Shown in pieces: positions 12,337 through 22,705 of a DNA stretch of 64,000 nucleotides (position 1 is the first letter of the stretch; each line of letters opens with the position of its first letter). This DNA is from Prostheceraeus crozeri. Taxonomy: Eukaryota; Platyhelminthes; Polycladida; Euryleptidae. Below the pieces are notes generated by a model. The model did no database searches. It had not been told where the DNA came from and saw nothing but the letters and a program-made list of their open reading frames with translations. The stretch spans positions 1 to 64,000 of the forward strand of contig CAJQUW010001438.1 in the NCBI GenBank assembly GCA_907163375.1, read 5' to 3'. Made by a program: the position numbers and the translations under genes.

Positions 12337-13133
12337 CAGCTATGGACAAAATTCACCGGACAGCAAAGTTTTTATGCTAAGATTCTTTCTATTGTCTACA
12401 AGAAAATATTGTGATACAGTTTAATACATCTAATTAGCCTAAATATGTTTCCTTTTTATACAGGTGTTGAAAAACAATTTTCTCGTTTTTGATGTTTATT
12501 TATTCCAGATTCTCGTTTTAGACAAAAGTGACCGGACACCTAAAATCCGGTGATTTTTGATAAAAAACATGATTTTTTAGTACTTTGTAGGAAATCCTTT
12601 TGCACGAATCACAGAATTCAAGCGGCGTGGCATGCTCATGATCAGCTGCTGACACTTTTCTGGGATTAAAACATGGTACCCAATGCATGAATTATTGATG
12701 CGATGAATCCACTTCGCGTAGTTGGAGCTCTTTCGTTTATTACTCGACCAACTTCCGTCCACAAATTTTCAAATGGGCTTTTATCGGGACTTTACCCTGG
12801 CCAGTCGTTGATATGATCAAATTCCGAACTTGAGAGCCACTCCTTGACCGTCTTTTCTCAGTGGCAGGGGACATTGTTATCCTGAAATAAAGCGTGACCA
12901 TCGTGGGAACTGCGCGGCAAGAGTTTGCTGCATTTCGTGATTCAGAATGTCCAGATACACTTTTTTGGTTCACTCTTTGTCCATTCTCCAACACTCAAAG
13001 TCGTCCCACACCATTGAATGAGAAGCACCCCCAAACAATCACGCTTGTGGGATGCTTCATCGTCGTCATCGTGCATCTCGGGTCAAAGCGTCACCAAAAA
13101 AATCAAGTGTCCGGTGACTTTTGTCCATAGCTG
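12337..13133 (-). mobile_element. Tc1/mariner-like element, internally degraded
   Basis: Terminal inverted repeats are visible. The left end reads CAGCTATGGACAAAATTCAC and the right end, reverse-complemented, reads CAGCTATGGACAAAAGTCAC. Each is followed by CGGACA and flanked by the TA dinucleotide used by this superfamily (12335-12336 and 13134-13135). The 797-bp interval holds a minus-strand transposase remnant. Length is about half that of an autonomous Tc1-like element, so it is internally deleted and non-autonomous. Confidence 0.85.
12577..13060 (-). pseudogene. Tc1-like transposase remnant
   Basis: The minus strand encodes the C-terminal part of a Tc1-like DDE transposase. The end reads MPRRLNSVIRAKGFPTKY and matches the family's usual PxRxxxVIxAKGGxTKY terminus. 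Upstream, in broken frames, are pieces like KVYLDILNHEMQQTLAAQ and SHSMVWDDF, equivalent to the central DDE-domain blocks. The longest open frame is only 61 codons (12577-12762). Stops and frame changes interrupt the rest, and the N-terminal DNA-binding half is absent. Confidence 0.82.
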
Positions 13134-14510
13134 TATATAAAATTTTCGGTAAAGGGGGAGACGATGCGCCCCACCCCCCCCCAGGAGCGATAGTGTCTAA
13201 TCGCCAGCATTCAGGAACAGATATGACTTTTATTTTGTCGTTATATCTAGCATTTGATCAATACAGGTGCACATATAAAATACCATTAACACTGCGGGAA
13301 GAAACACTTATCTACAAAGCTCACACATTGATGCAGTTCATTACATCTCAAATCGAAATAGGAAGATATCTTTCAAACCTTGAAAATGGAAAATTCTTTA
13401 ATTCCACTTTCCTGTTGAAGTTAGTCAGATCAAAACCAAAAATTGCATCTAGCAATAGTTTCAGAGAATTTCTTCGATCGCTTCGATCTTAATAGCGATT
13501 CACTTTTCTCCAAAACTCGCATAATGACGCGATGATTAACATCGTCAAAAACAACTATGGGTGTGGTCTGTTTCCATGTAGGAAAGGACTTCGTGGAATG
13601 TCGCTCATTCATCATCGAAAAGTTAGAATATTGGAAAAATGTTGACTTTCTGAAAAGATTTATCCCCATTTAGCATCACATTATCTTCTAGAGAACTTGT
13701 TTTCAAGGAATGAATAATTGCGACAGCTACATGATCAGTTTCGAAACATGCCCGAACTTTGACTAGCAGTCAGGGCATTGCATAAAAGATGTTGTTGCTA
13801 AAAGATGATACATGTTTCACTAAACAAGGATGGAATGGTTCTGAAAAGTCACCATGAGGAAGACAATGAAGCTCTTCAAAATCTTTGTGTCACTGAGTTC
13901 TAAAATGCATTGAAAACAGCGCGCAAACTGAGATAATATAAATAAAGTTCGCTTGAGCCGCTAGTTTATTGTAAATTGATTGTAAAAAGTGCTTAAAATT
14001 AAGCGCATGTCTCTTCAGTTGAGAATGAAATGTTCGCGATACTTATAAGTAGAAATCTTACAACGAAATTTCAATAATGCTTACAAACGTTAAATTCTGA
14101 GAGATATTTTATCAAAGCCAAAAGACATGGAATCAATACGATGTATAGTTGTATGTAAAGTGATATTTTTGTCTAAAATTCACCATAGTTTTCAGTCTTC
14201 ATCTTATTTTCAAAACTTTCTGTGGTAGACTGTGAAAGACTTTTATTCTTTCCATCTTTTTTATTGCTTTGTTATAGGAAGTAGCTGTTTTATTGAATTG
14301 ACTAAGACGTAGTCAAAAGCTCTACAATACATTTGATTATTGACTATGTCTTGCATCCAGTGCAGTCTTCTATTGTCATGCACTCGGTATTCACTTCTTT
14401 GATGACACATTTTCCATATATTTTTGTCTAGAAACAAAAGATGATGGAAGGCAAATACATTTCAAGGATTCTTTCTTGACAATGTATGCTGGGTATGTGA
14501 GGAGTTATAA
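13134..14510. other. Intergenic DNA, nothing recognised
   Basis: A 123-codon plus-strand frame (13121-13492) starts in the Tc1 right TIR and runs through a C-rich tract (about 13176-13190). It shows no motif and is probably chance. The remainder has no support for any feature. Confidence 0.45.
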
Positions 14511-15182
14511 GTCGGCAGCCAGAACGAGTTTCTGCAGGGAACGAGGCCGAAAATGAGACTTTCACAGAATGATGTCTATGCCTACTTTGAATCGGCACGT
14601 CTGCCGAGTTCTAGTGAGTTCCTCTTCTTGTTAGACAGGATCAAAGAAAAACACATGTAAATCCAATGGGGACGCAGATAGCAGCTTTTGGCTAAATGAA
14701 ATAGTGTATGTTTTTCTCTGATTAAACCAAAAGTACCAAGCCGAGAGTCACAACTTTTGACATGGAATTTCTTCAGGTCATTCCCTAGCATGTACATGTG
14801 CTATTATCATGCATTTGATCGGTAATGTGTGTGAGAATGTGGTTGAATGTGGATAAAGGTGCTCAAAATGTTTGTGATTTCCGACATTAAGAGGCTCGCC
14901 AAATCTAAATGTGTTTAGCTTTATACACAGGGTGCGATGAACATGAAAGAAAATGACCTGAATACATTCCATACCAAAAATGATGACTGGGCTTTGTACC
15001 TTTCGTTTAATAGTAGTAGTAGTAGTAGTAGCGTTTATTCACAAACTGATAATCACAAAGTTACACATTCAATGTTACAGATTTCAAATCAAGACATACG
15101 GTTAAGAAATATAAGTAAAGAAGTGACACGAATACAGTGAAATCAATAGGTCAAGCATAAAGGAACAAAAAAAATAAGTAGA

Positions 15183-17750
15183 CTAACATAAACCATTCTG
15201 TAGGCATGAAACCCACGGAAAGAATGAATTCAATCGACGTGTCGTGCTGGAGCATGGCACTCTTAATTTCTTAGTAACACTTAATCTCTCAGGAACCAAG
15301 TCGTGTAGAGGATGCGAAATGTTTATCTCTGATGTCTGCAAGAGATGCAAAGCAAAATTCAAGTTTCTCGGCTATCGGGGGAAATTTGTCACAGGAACAA
15401 GTAGAGTTACAGAAAGTCTATGGGCTCTTCTCTGAAACTTTTCCAATCGATCACAAAGGGTTGAGGGAAGACAACCGTACACGGGGGATGCATATAGAAA
15501 ATACTGAGTTATCAGAGAATGATATACATTTATCAGAGTATGAGACGGCAGAAGGACTTCAGAGATTTAATCACTAAAGTCTGCGAGATGCAGCTGTTAA
15601 GAGTTGTGAAATTTGGACATTCCATTTCAGACGATTATTTAAAGTTATGCCGAGGAGTCTAAGGGATTCTTCTTTTAAAAAACCATTCTCATGTGCAATG
15701 GTAGCACCAGTGGAACGCTGTATAGTCATTGCTTGCACTTTTGACCCTGTTCAAGGACAACCCCTTTATCTTGAAATATGGACTCACAAATACCAAGATC
15801 GACTGAAGAAGAACCATCATGTTGTACAAATTCAACAACTGTCACATCATCTGCATATAACACACATTCAATGTTTCCAAAAGGAAGATTGATGCATCCC
15901 ATAAAAGCTGCAAATAGTGTTGGACCCAAAACTGAACCTTGGGGAACTCCAGAGCACACTGATGCTGTTGGACCATAACTATTCAAAATCCATGTTGCAA
16001 GCCACAAGAATTCAAATAATTGATTAAACGCCGATGTTGAAGCTTATCAAAAGCCCTGGCCAAGTCGAGACAGTACACGTTAACGGATGCCGTTGATTTC
16101 TGATCGAGGAAGCGTGTTATAATAATATCACACAACTCAACGAGGGGCGGTAGTTTGTAGACCCTACGGTCTATACGCATGTTGACGAGGTCCATAGCAT
16201 GAAACAATGTCGAATTTCATTCGGCCTAAAACTATTCTTTCGAATATCTTTGAGATTGAGGGCAAGAGAGAGATAAGTCGAAAGTCACTTATTTCAGGAG
16301 AAGTACACTTAGGAATGAGGGCAAACAAAAGCCATTTTAAAGAGGCGAGGAATGTCCTTTCGTTAAAATTGACATGTTGAAGATTTCTGTGAGAGGGTCT
16401 GCACAGAAAGTGGGCCCCAACGCTCAGCAATTTCGGAGGAAATGAGATCAGAACCTTGTGACTTTCTGAGGCTCAAATGACTGAGGGTGATGATAGACAC
16501 TCTGCTCGTCTATGGAAAAGTCCCAGGATTCATCCATCAGAGGTAATAAATTCTCATCATTACCATCATTGAAATTTTTTTAAGGAATTCATCAGTCATT
16601 TGATGTAGCAGATTCTCCAGGTTACCTGAATTCTCCACGAGAACACTCCACGGATCTTTATTTTCGAGCCCCTGATGACATTTACCACGTTCCATACATC
16701 TTTTGGTTTTGAATTCTTTGCAACCCATATTTGTTTAGCACTTGCAATTTCTTGTTTCACTTTCTGCTTATAGTGATGGTATTCTTGCCAATTTCTCGAA
16801 CGGAAACGCCCGCCCATCTTCGATTTATTAACGATTTCAAAACCGGAGTTATCCACGGCTTATCTTTAGATGTAAAGTAGATTTCACGCGGTACAGCGGA
16901 GACCACCCTATGTCGACATACAGTTGGTAAAATGATTGAACCATATCATCAACTGATTGCTCACAATTAATGATGCTGAAGTCAGTAGCAGATAGACGAC
17001 TCAGATATTCAGCAATGTTAGACCTGCGATAGTCCCAAACTATTGCTTGACGAGAAGATTCTGTGGTCCAATCGGTGAGATCTTGGTATTAGTAAAAATA
17101 CTGTTATGGTCGGAGTTCTTCAATGGGGGTCGATTATCGCGGAAGTTGTGTAGGACGAGCATAAGTCTTCATCAATCCAAATATGGTCGATAATTTTATT
17201 ATTTCGAGTGGAACCGCATACTTTATTAACCAGGCACAACTGCTCTCGAAGAAACTCAGTATTCAAATCGTTGAAGTCGCGTGACCATGATCCCTGCCTC
17301 TGGATACCGAAGTTGAAATATTATCAATTTCGGACACAATGAAATGCAGTACGTCGTACATGATGAAATCTATTCAAACCAGGAGGGAAATAAGTTGCAC
17401 AGCAACATGACGGAGCAGGTCAGTTTTTGAATATGGATGAATATGATTTCAACTGAATGTGGAGCATCCAACTCAGGAAGAAGAACTGATGACTTGAATG
17501 AGTTTTCGATCCAGAGACAAACCCCACCACCACGGCGTCCGATTCGATCCTGTCTAAGTAAGCTATAGTTATCTAATAAAAGAAGATTGTCACTGATGTC
17601 CCCATGAAGCCATGATTCTGTAATGACAATTATGTCAGGGACGTAGACAAGAAAACTGTTATTTGAAGTTCATCAATTTTCGGAAGAATTGACCGAGCGT
17701 TCGTTAGAAAAATAGATGGGTATGACTGCCTCTCAGGTAAAATCAACGGT
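15183..17750 (-). pseudogene. LINE ORF2: AP endonuclease and reverse transcriptase
   Basis: The endonuclease region reads FLTNARSILPKIDELQ, DIIVITESWLH and DRIGRRGGGVCLWIE (about 17720-17480). The RT reads FRLISLLPSISKIFERIVLGRM, CLDLARAFDKLQHRRLINYL, CSGVPQGSVLGPTLF and the catalytic YADD (near 15860). The C-terminal part reads LRLLGITLNNRLKWN, LCDRLEKFQRRAH, and ends LNSFFPWVSCLQNGLC before the stop. A LINE encodes these enzymes to nick DNA and prime reverse transcription on target DNA. Frame changes occur near 16430, 16200, 16000 and 15600. Confidence 0.86.
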
Positions 17751-17889
17751 GAAAATTCGTCAGAGATCTGATCGCAAACGAATGGAACCACGATACATCA
17801 CAACATCCTCCACCCCGTTGTCTCGTCTCTGCTTGCATTCGGTCCTTACTGCTTTCTCTATCTCCGCTGCATCTTGGTCAAGTCAGCAT

Positions 17890-18475
17890 GAATTAAAAAA
17901 TGTCTTTATATTCAGTGTTTTTTAATGATATTTTGCTTTTCTTAACACTTTGGCTCTCGCGGCATTGTTGGTAAGCGAAACACGAAGTAAGTCGAAACTC
18001 CCTTCTTACCAGACGTCCTATTCGTCTGACATCTTCAACCACGGTGTCAACATCAAGTTCTTCAGTAATAATCTTTTCTACCTCGCGCTTGTCTGCAGCG
18101 ATTCTCTCCTCAACTGTTCCCACTGCTTCACCCAAACCGTGAAAGATGACGCTATTCATCCTATTTACTCGATCATCCATCTCAATTAAGCCCAATTCAA
18201 TGGATTCCTCTTTTGAAAATTCGATCATCTCTTTCAGTGAAGCTATTTCAGATTGAAAAATAGTCTGGTCTCTCTTAATGGAGGCAACTGACTCTTCAAT
18301 AGCTTGAAAACGTAACAGTCAAGTTTTCAATGTCACGTTTTAGCGTGTTGAAATTATTTTTGAAAGACTCAATGGTCTCTTCCTTTGATTCTTTAATCAG
18401 ATGTTTTATTTCAGACAGTTGATTTATCTGTAAGGATCCAGATCTCAAACGTTTCGGTGTTGGATTGTTCGCCAT
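17890..18475 (-). pseudogene. LINE ORF1 (nucleic-acid-binding protein)
   Basis: It starts with MANNPTPKRL and continues with a predicted coiled-coil-like, charge-rich stretch. One frame change near 18312 leads into IASLKEMIEFSKEES, then MNSVIFHGLGEAVGT and DVRRIGRLVRR. The pattern of a coiled coil followed by a (V/I)(I/F)(H/F)GL-type block and RxGR is that of LINE ORF1 proteins, which bind the element's RNA. It sits immediately upstream of ORF2 on the same strand. Confidence 0.72.
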
Positions 18476-19340
18476 TGTTTGTTGTTACAAAGAGCGGTGA
18501 CAGATCGTAACATAGAAATGTTAGCGTGCTTGATGCCTGTATCGAGCTGCTTGTAGATTCCACTAAAAATAGCTCCAAGTGGAGATTCTCGTCACAGTCA
18601 CGTGATAAGCGATCGATAATCAGCAATCCAACCGGCGAGGAGGTGTGGACAAAAATCCAGAAAATAACAGCTGATGGTCGGAATACGGCTGACAATACCA
18701 GCTCGCTCAAGCAACCACGAATCAATCAAACTTTAACGGAGGCACTGCAGATCAGCCTACACAAGCGATGACGTCGGATAACAATAGGATGAATTGACAC
18801 TTAGTAAAATCCGAATGTGTGACCAGCCACAGCGAAGCGACGAATGAGTCAAATTCACCAAATCCACTGTCAATCTCGAAAACACAAATATCCCACCGAA
18901 AAACGAGGAATTGACCAAAACCAAAGACAGCAAAAGACGGACTAGATCGAGGACGAACTCAATGACACCGAGACTCAACCAAAAAGGACACCGAGAAACA
19001 CCAAGACGACGGAAAATATCAATCCAGACGGCAGACAGGCAAGAGCGCACAACCGCACGACACGACGCACAATATTTTAGAAAATAATCAGTTAATTAAC
19101 TGATAATCAATAATTAGAGATAATCAGAGAAAACATAGAAAAATTTCATTTTAGCCAAAAACTGCAATCTGCGTCCCATTGGATTTACATGTGTTTTTCT
19201 TTGATTCCGTCTGACAAGAAGAGGAACGCACTAGAACTCGGCAGACGTGCAGATTCGTAGTAGGCAGAAGATGTAGATCATTCTGTGAAAGTCTCATTTT
19301 CGGTCTCGTTCCCTGCAGAAACTCGTTCTGGCTGCCGGAC

Positions 19341-20384
19341 TAATAGGGGCCAAGATAGCTATCATCAACATTCAGATTTACATTGGAACGCCCAGAATCA
19401 GAAGCACTAGCTAGCCTTCACAGTAGCAACGATTGAATGCTGATTCAATATTCATTCAAGTTACATTCACATTCTCTGTGAAAATTGCAGGACTTTATGC
19501 AGGCATGTTCACAAACGTGCTGGCTTTCGGAAAGACTGAGCAGCGTTTGTCATAAGGCAAGAAACAAAAAATGTGGTTTGTGTTCAACTTCTACAGTGAC
19601 CCGGGGGAAATCCCCTGATTTCGAGGAGAATGTCTGGGGAACGGAAGTACTGTAATTGAAGTGGAATCATAGTGTTCAACAACAAGCAAGCTTGAGACGC
19701 ATCGAAGCAAATATATCATAATTGATCCTTTTTGTCAACTGGTTTCAACTCCTTAACAGACTTCTTCTAATTCAATCTATCTGACCTTTGTAGCTATAAA
19801 TTCTGTCAAGCACCTCAAGATAATGTGATAAAACTATTGAAAAACGACATTCGTATCAATTATGAGTATCTACAGCCCTTATTCAGGATATTCTCCAATC
19901 GCTCTTTAATATAAAGTAAATTGATTCTTCTTATCGAAAATGCTAGAGTAATTTATTCACATGAGAGCAATAAACAACTGTCGGAGAGTATTTAAATTGT
20001 CTCATTTGCGTTTATTTACCTTTGTTAAATAAATCTGATGTCAATCGACGTGTTAGCCGAGTGATATAAATAAGGATGACAATTGCGAATTTAGCAAAAA
20101 TTTGCGATGTTTTGAAATCATTGGGTGCAAGAATCTTTATGGAATTTAATGACATAGGCATTTGACGCACATATGAAACAAATAATGTGCTAGATATTGA
20201 TAAATAAAGTGAAGTTGCATTCTGAAAATAAATGAATGATTTCAGAATGAGCTAATGTGCAATCGTCATGATAATCAAGGCCCATAACCACAAGCGGAAT
20301 AAGACCATCTCATGATTTTAAGTCGTTTGGTCGCAACATTTTCGAGACTACTCAACTGCGAGAATGATTTTTGACGATGGTTTA
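19341..20384. other. Intergenic DNA, nothing recognised
   Basis: No coding, RNA or repeat feature that I can support. Confidence 0.5.
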
Positions 20385-21860
20385 GTACGTGAACTGTCAA
20401 AGCTTTCCTACTGTGAATGAACTCGGTGCAATGCCGACATTAGAGGAAGTGATGAAAGCCGCGTTCGACTGCCTAGAAATCGGAGATCGCCAAGACAGTC
20501 TATCAGCTGAAGTCTTTCAGCATGGAGGATTTTCTTGCATGGAACTATGTCAACATGCTGGGAGCAACCGGGTGATCTCTCGTCAGTGGAAGGATGCTGA
20601 AATCGATACCATCTACAACAGAAAAGGAGACAGGGTCGACTGTAACAACAGCAGAGGTATGTGGCAGGAAAGGTTTCTCACAGAGGGGGGGGGGGGGGGG
20701 GGGGTATTCTTCTCCAGCGTCTTCTCGGGAAATTCACCGACCGATATCATCAGAATCTCAGTGCGGATTTAGGGCAAACAGATGCACCATAGACATGAAT
20801 TCCACGTCCCAATTATTATTGGTGAAGTGTCGCGAACAACGGAAGGGTATCTGTTTTGGATTTGTCGACTTAACAAAAGCTTTTGACACGGTTTGATTCT
20901 ATGGAAAGTTTTAGAGAAATATGAATGTCCTCCAAACAGTTCTACCACTGGTACGTCAGCTTCATGTGGATATGCAAGCTATAGGTGGGATGCTATCGGA
21001 AGCATTCAATGTGAATTCCGGTGTGAAAACAAGGATGTGTACTTGGGCCTGTGCTTTTTCAACATCTTCATCGAATGCGGATAAACACTACTGTCCAAAG
21101 AAAAGTTCACTCCAAATGATGGTATTCCTATCAAGAATCGATTCGGTGGAAGCCTCTTCAACCTTAGTAGATTCATGGCAGAAACGAAGACGTCCAGCTC
21201 TGTCCTATTTGACCTTCATTATGCAGACAACATCATGCATGAAGCATACACAATAGCTTGTCCCTGCAGATAAAGCCTAGGAAAAAACAAAAGGTGTGCA
21301 ACGATCTGTATTACTCGTCCTCAGGGCGATTTTCCTTTTCCATCAATGAAGTTACATTGAAAACTTACCACCCATTTCGAGTATTTTGGTAGCCTGATTT
21401 CCAGCTCAGGCCAGGATTGATGAAGAGAAATCACCGACTAGCTGCTGCTTCCTCTGCATTTGGAAGAATTACGACTAAGAGTCTTTTCACAATCGTAATC
21501 TGCGTCCTAGTATAAAGATTTCAGTATATACAAGGCGGTTTGCATCTCAACTTTGCTATACGGAGCTGAATAGTGGACTCCCTACCGTCGTCATATAATG
21601 CACTGAAAAAGTCCCAATGTCTACAGCGCATTATGGGATTCAGCTGGTCAGACCGTGTACACACATCGAGATTTTGGCAAGATGATACAAATGTTTATCA
21701 AAGCCTTGGTAATCACTCGTCAGCTGAGATGATTAAGACACGTCATTCGATTGCCGTCGTCGGCCCCGAAGGACAACTTCAAATTCAGTTTTTAAAGCAT
21801 CTGAAGACGAAGCCATGTTTCTGCCGACATGGACATCATAAATACATGGAGATTATGGAA
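20385..21860 (+). pseudogene. Decayed LINE RT (second, CxGFR-type family)
   Basis: Pieces of a non-LTR RT are read in all three plus frames: ELGAMPTLEEVMKA (about 20427), WKDAEIDTIYNRKGDRVDCNN (about 20587), QCGFRANRCTIDM (about 20757), FVDLTKAFDTV (about 20862), then DGIPIKNRFGGSLFNL-like and TLLYGAE (about 21547) segments. This order is characteristic of a widespread animal LINE whose proteins are often mislabelled in databases as host proteins. A run of 20 G (20685-20704) replaces part of the sequence between two RT motifs. Many frame changes are present and it is clearly dead. Confidence 0.82.
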
Positions 21861-22275
21861 TGAGTGGTGATGACTGCTTTCACTGAAATCTTTTGAGGAA
21901 TCCAACAATTGAGAAATACTTCTTTCAGATTTACCAAAATTCATCCTTGTACTGAATATAGGTTCAGCACTTAACGGGATTGCATATTATCTTATTATGT
22001 ACGCAAGAGTAATGCCTGTAAGACCAGATGAGCCAACAATACAAGAGCAACACAGAATACGGAAGAAGGTGAACTCAACACAATTAATTCCCTGTATGAT
22101 AAAACATCACACCATTGATCATTCATGTGGCATGGGGATAGCACACGTACATTGCATACCGGACAGGCCTTACACAAACAAACTTCTTGTCATTTACAAC
22201 CTTACATTGCCGAAATATAGGAACCACAGAATTAGACTGATAACCGTATCACTTTTCTAGAACTAAAAAACTTAT

Positions 22276-22475
22276 TCAAAACGATGGCACATTCAGGAAC
22301 TTACTAAATGGGCAAAAAAGAAATTTTCAATGCCTTACAGAGATAGGGAAAAATAGTCGTTCGACGCTTGCGGATTGCTGTGAATTCCATTAAAATGCTC
22401 CGATCGTCTCGATTCCTTCAGATTCGAAGAGTTCAAGTCATTGCGCAGAAGTTTACTCGGCAATGTTGGTCCTTT
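22276..22475 (+). repeat. Dispersed repeat, partner of 54497-54640
   Basis: This stretch shares ACGATGGCACAT, AGAATTCTCAA/GAAATTTTCAA, ATAGGAAAAAT/ATAGGGAAAAAT, CGCTTGC and TTCGAAGAATTC/TTCGAAGAGTTC with 54497-54640 in the same order and orientation. Similarity extends over at least 130 bp. There is no coding potential. It is an unclassified interspersed repeat. Confidence 0.6.
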
Positions 22476-22705
22476 CGATCATTATTGAAAAGGTTAGCAG
22501 GCGCACGAAAAAACGTTCACAAACTTCTCTGTAAGAACTTGACATCGTCTGTGTCTCTTTGCTGTGTGATCCAGTTGATAACAGTCACTGAAACTTCACA
22601 CAATTTGGCGCATTTCAATGTTCAACTGGCTGGTCTTTGTTCGATTTCTATGGTATTACGTCAACAGATTGTGATCATTAAAGTTGCATGTTCCAATGTT
22701 TCCTT

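Larger units (their letters stand above)
15009..19080 (-). mobile_element. Two-ORF LINE (CR1/L2/jockey-like), nearly full length
   Basis: On the minus strand the order is 5' region, ORF1 (about 18475-17890), ORF2 endonuclease (about 17750-16900), ORF2 RT (about 16860-15720), C-terminal region to a stop at 15183, then AATAAACG and a (CTA)n tail (plus strand TAGTAG..., about 15010-15031). Length is about 4 kb, near full size for such elements. Numerous frame changes show that it is inactive. The 5' boundary near 19080 is inferred from where the foldback-element sequence resumes. Confidence 0.85.
14511..19340. repeat. Foldback element FB-1 copy B, split by a LINE
   Basis: The left end (14511 onward: CGGCAGCCAGAACGAGTTTC, then CTGCAGGGAACGAG) reappears inverted at 19130-19340, ending GCTGCCGGAC. 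The internal sequence 14740-14960 matches the centre of copy A (about 4150-4370). The two halves are separated by a minus-strand LINE (about 15009-19080). Removing the LINE leaves an element of roughly 760 bp, close to the size of copy A. This shows that the LINE inserted into a pre-existing FB-1 copy. Confidence 0.8.

Noticed and set aside
13121-13492. 123-codon open frame downstream of the Tc1 element
   Set aside because: It starts inside the transposon's terminal repeat and crosses a C-rich tract, with no motif.
20389-20772. 127-codon open frame as a gene
   Set aside because: It is a frame-shifted piece of LINE RT with a Gly-rich stretch from the G20 run.
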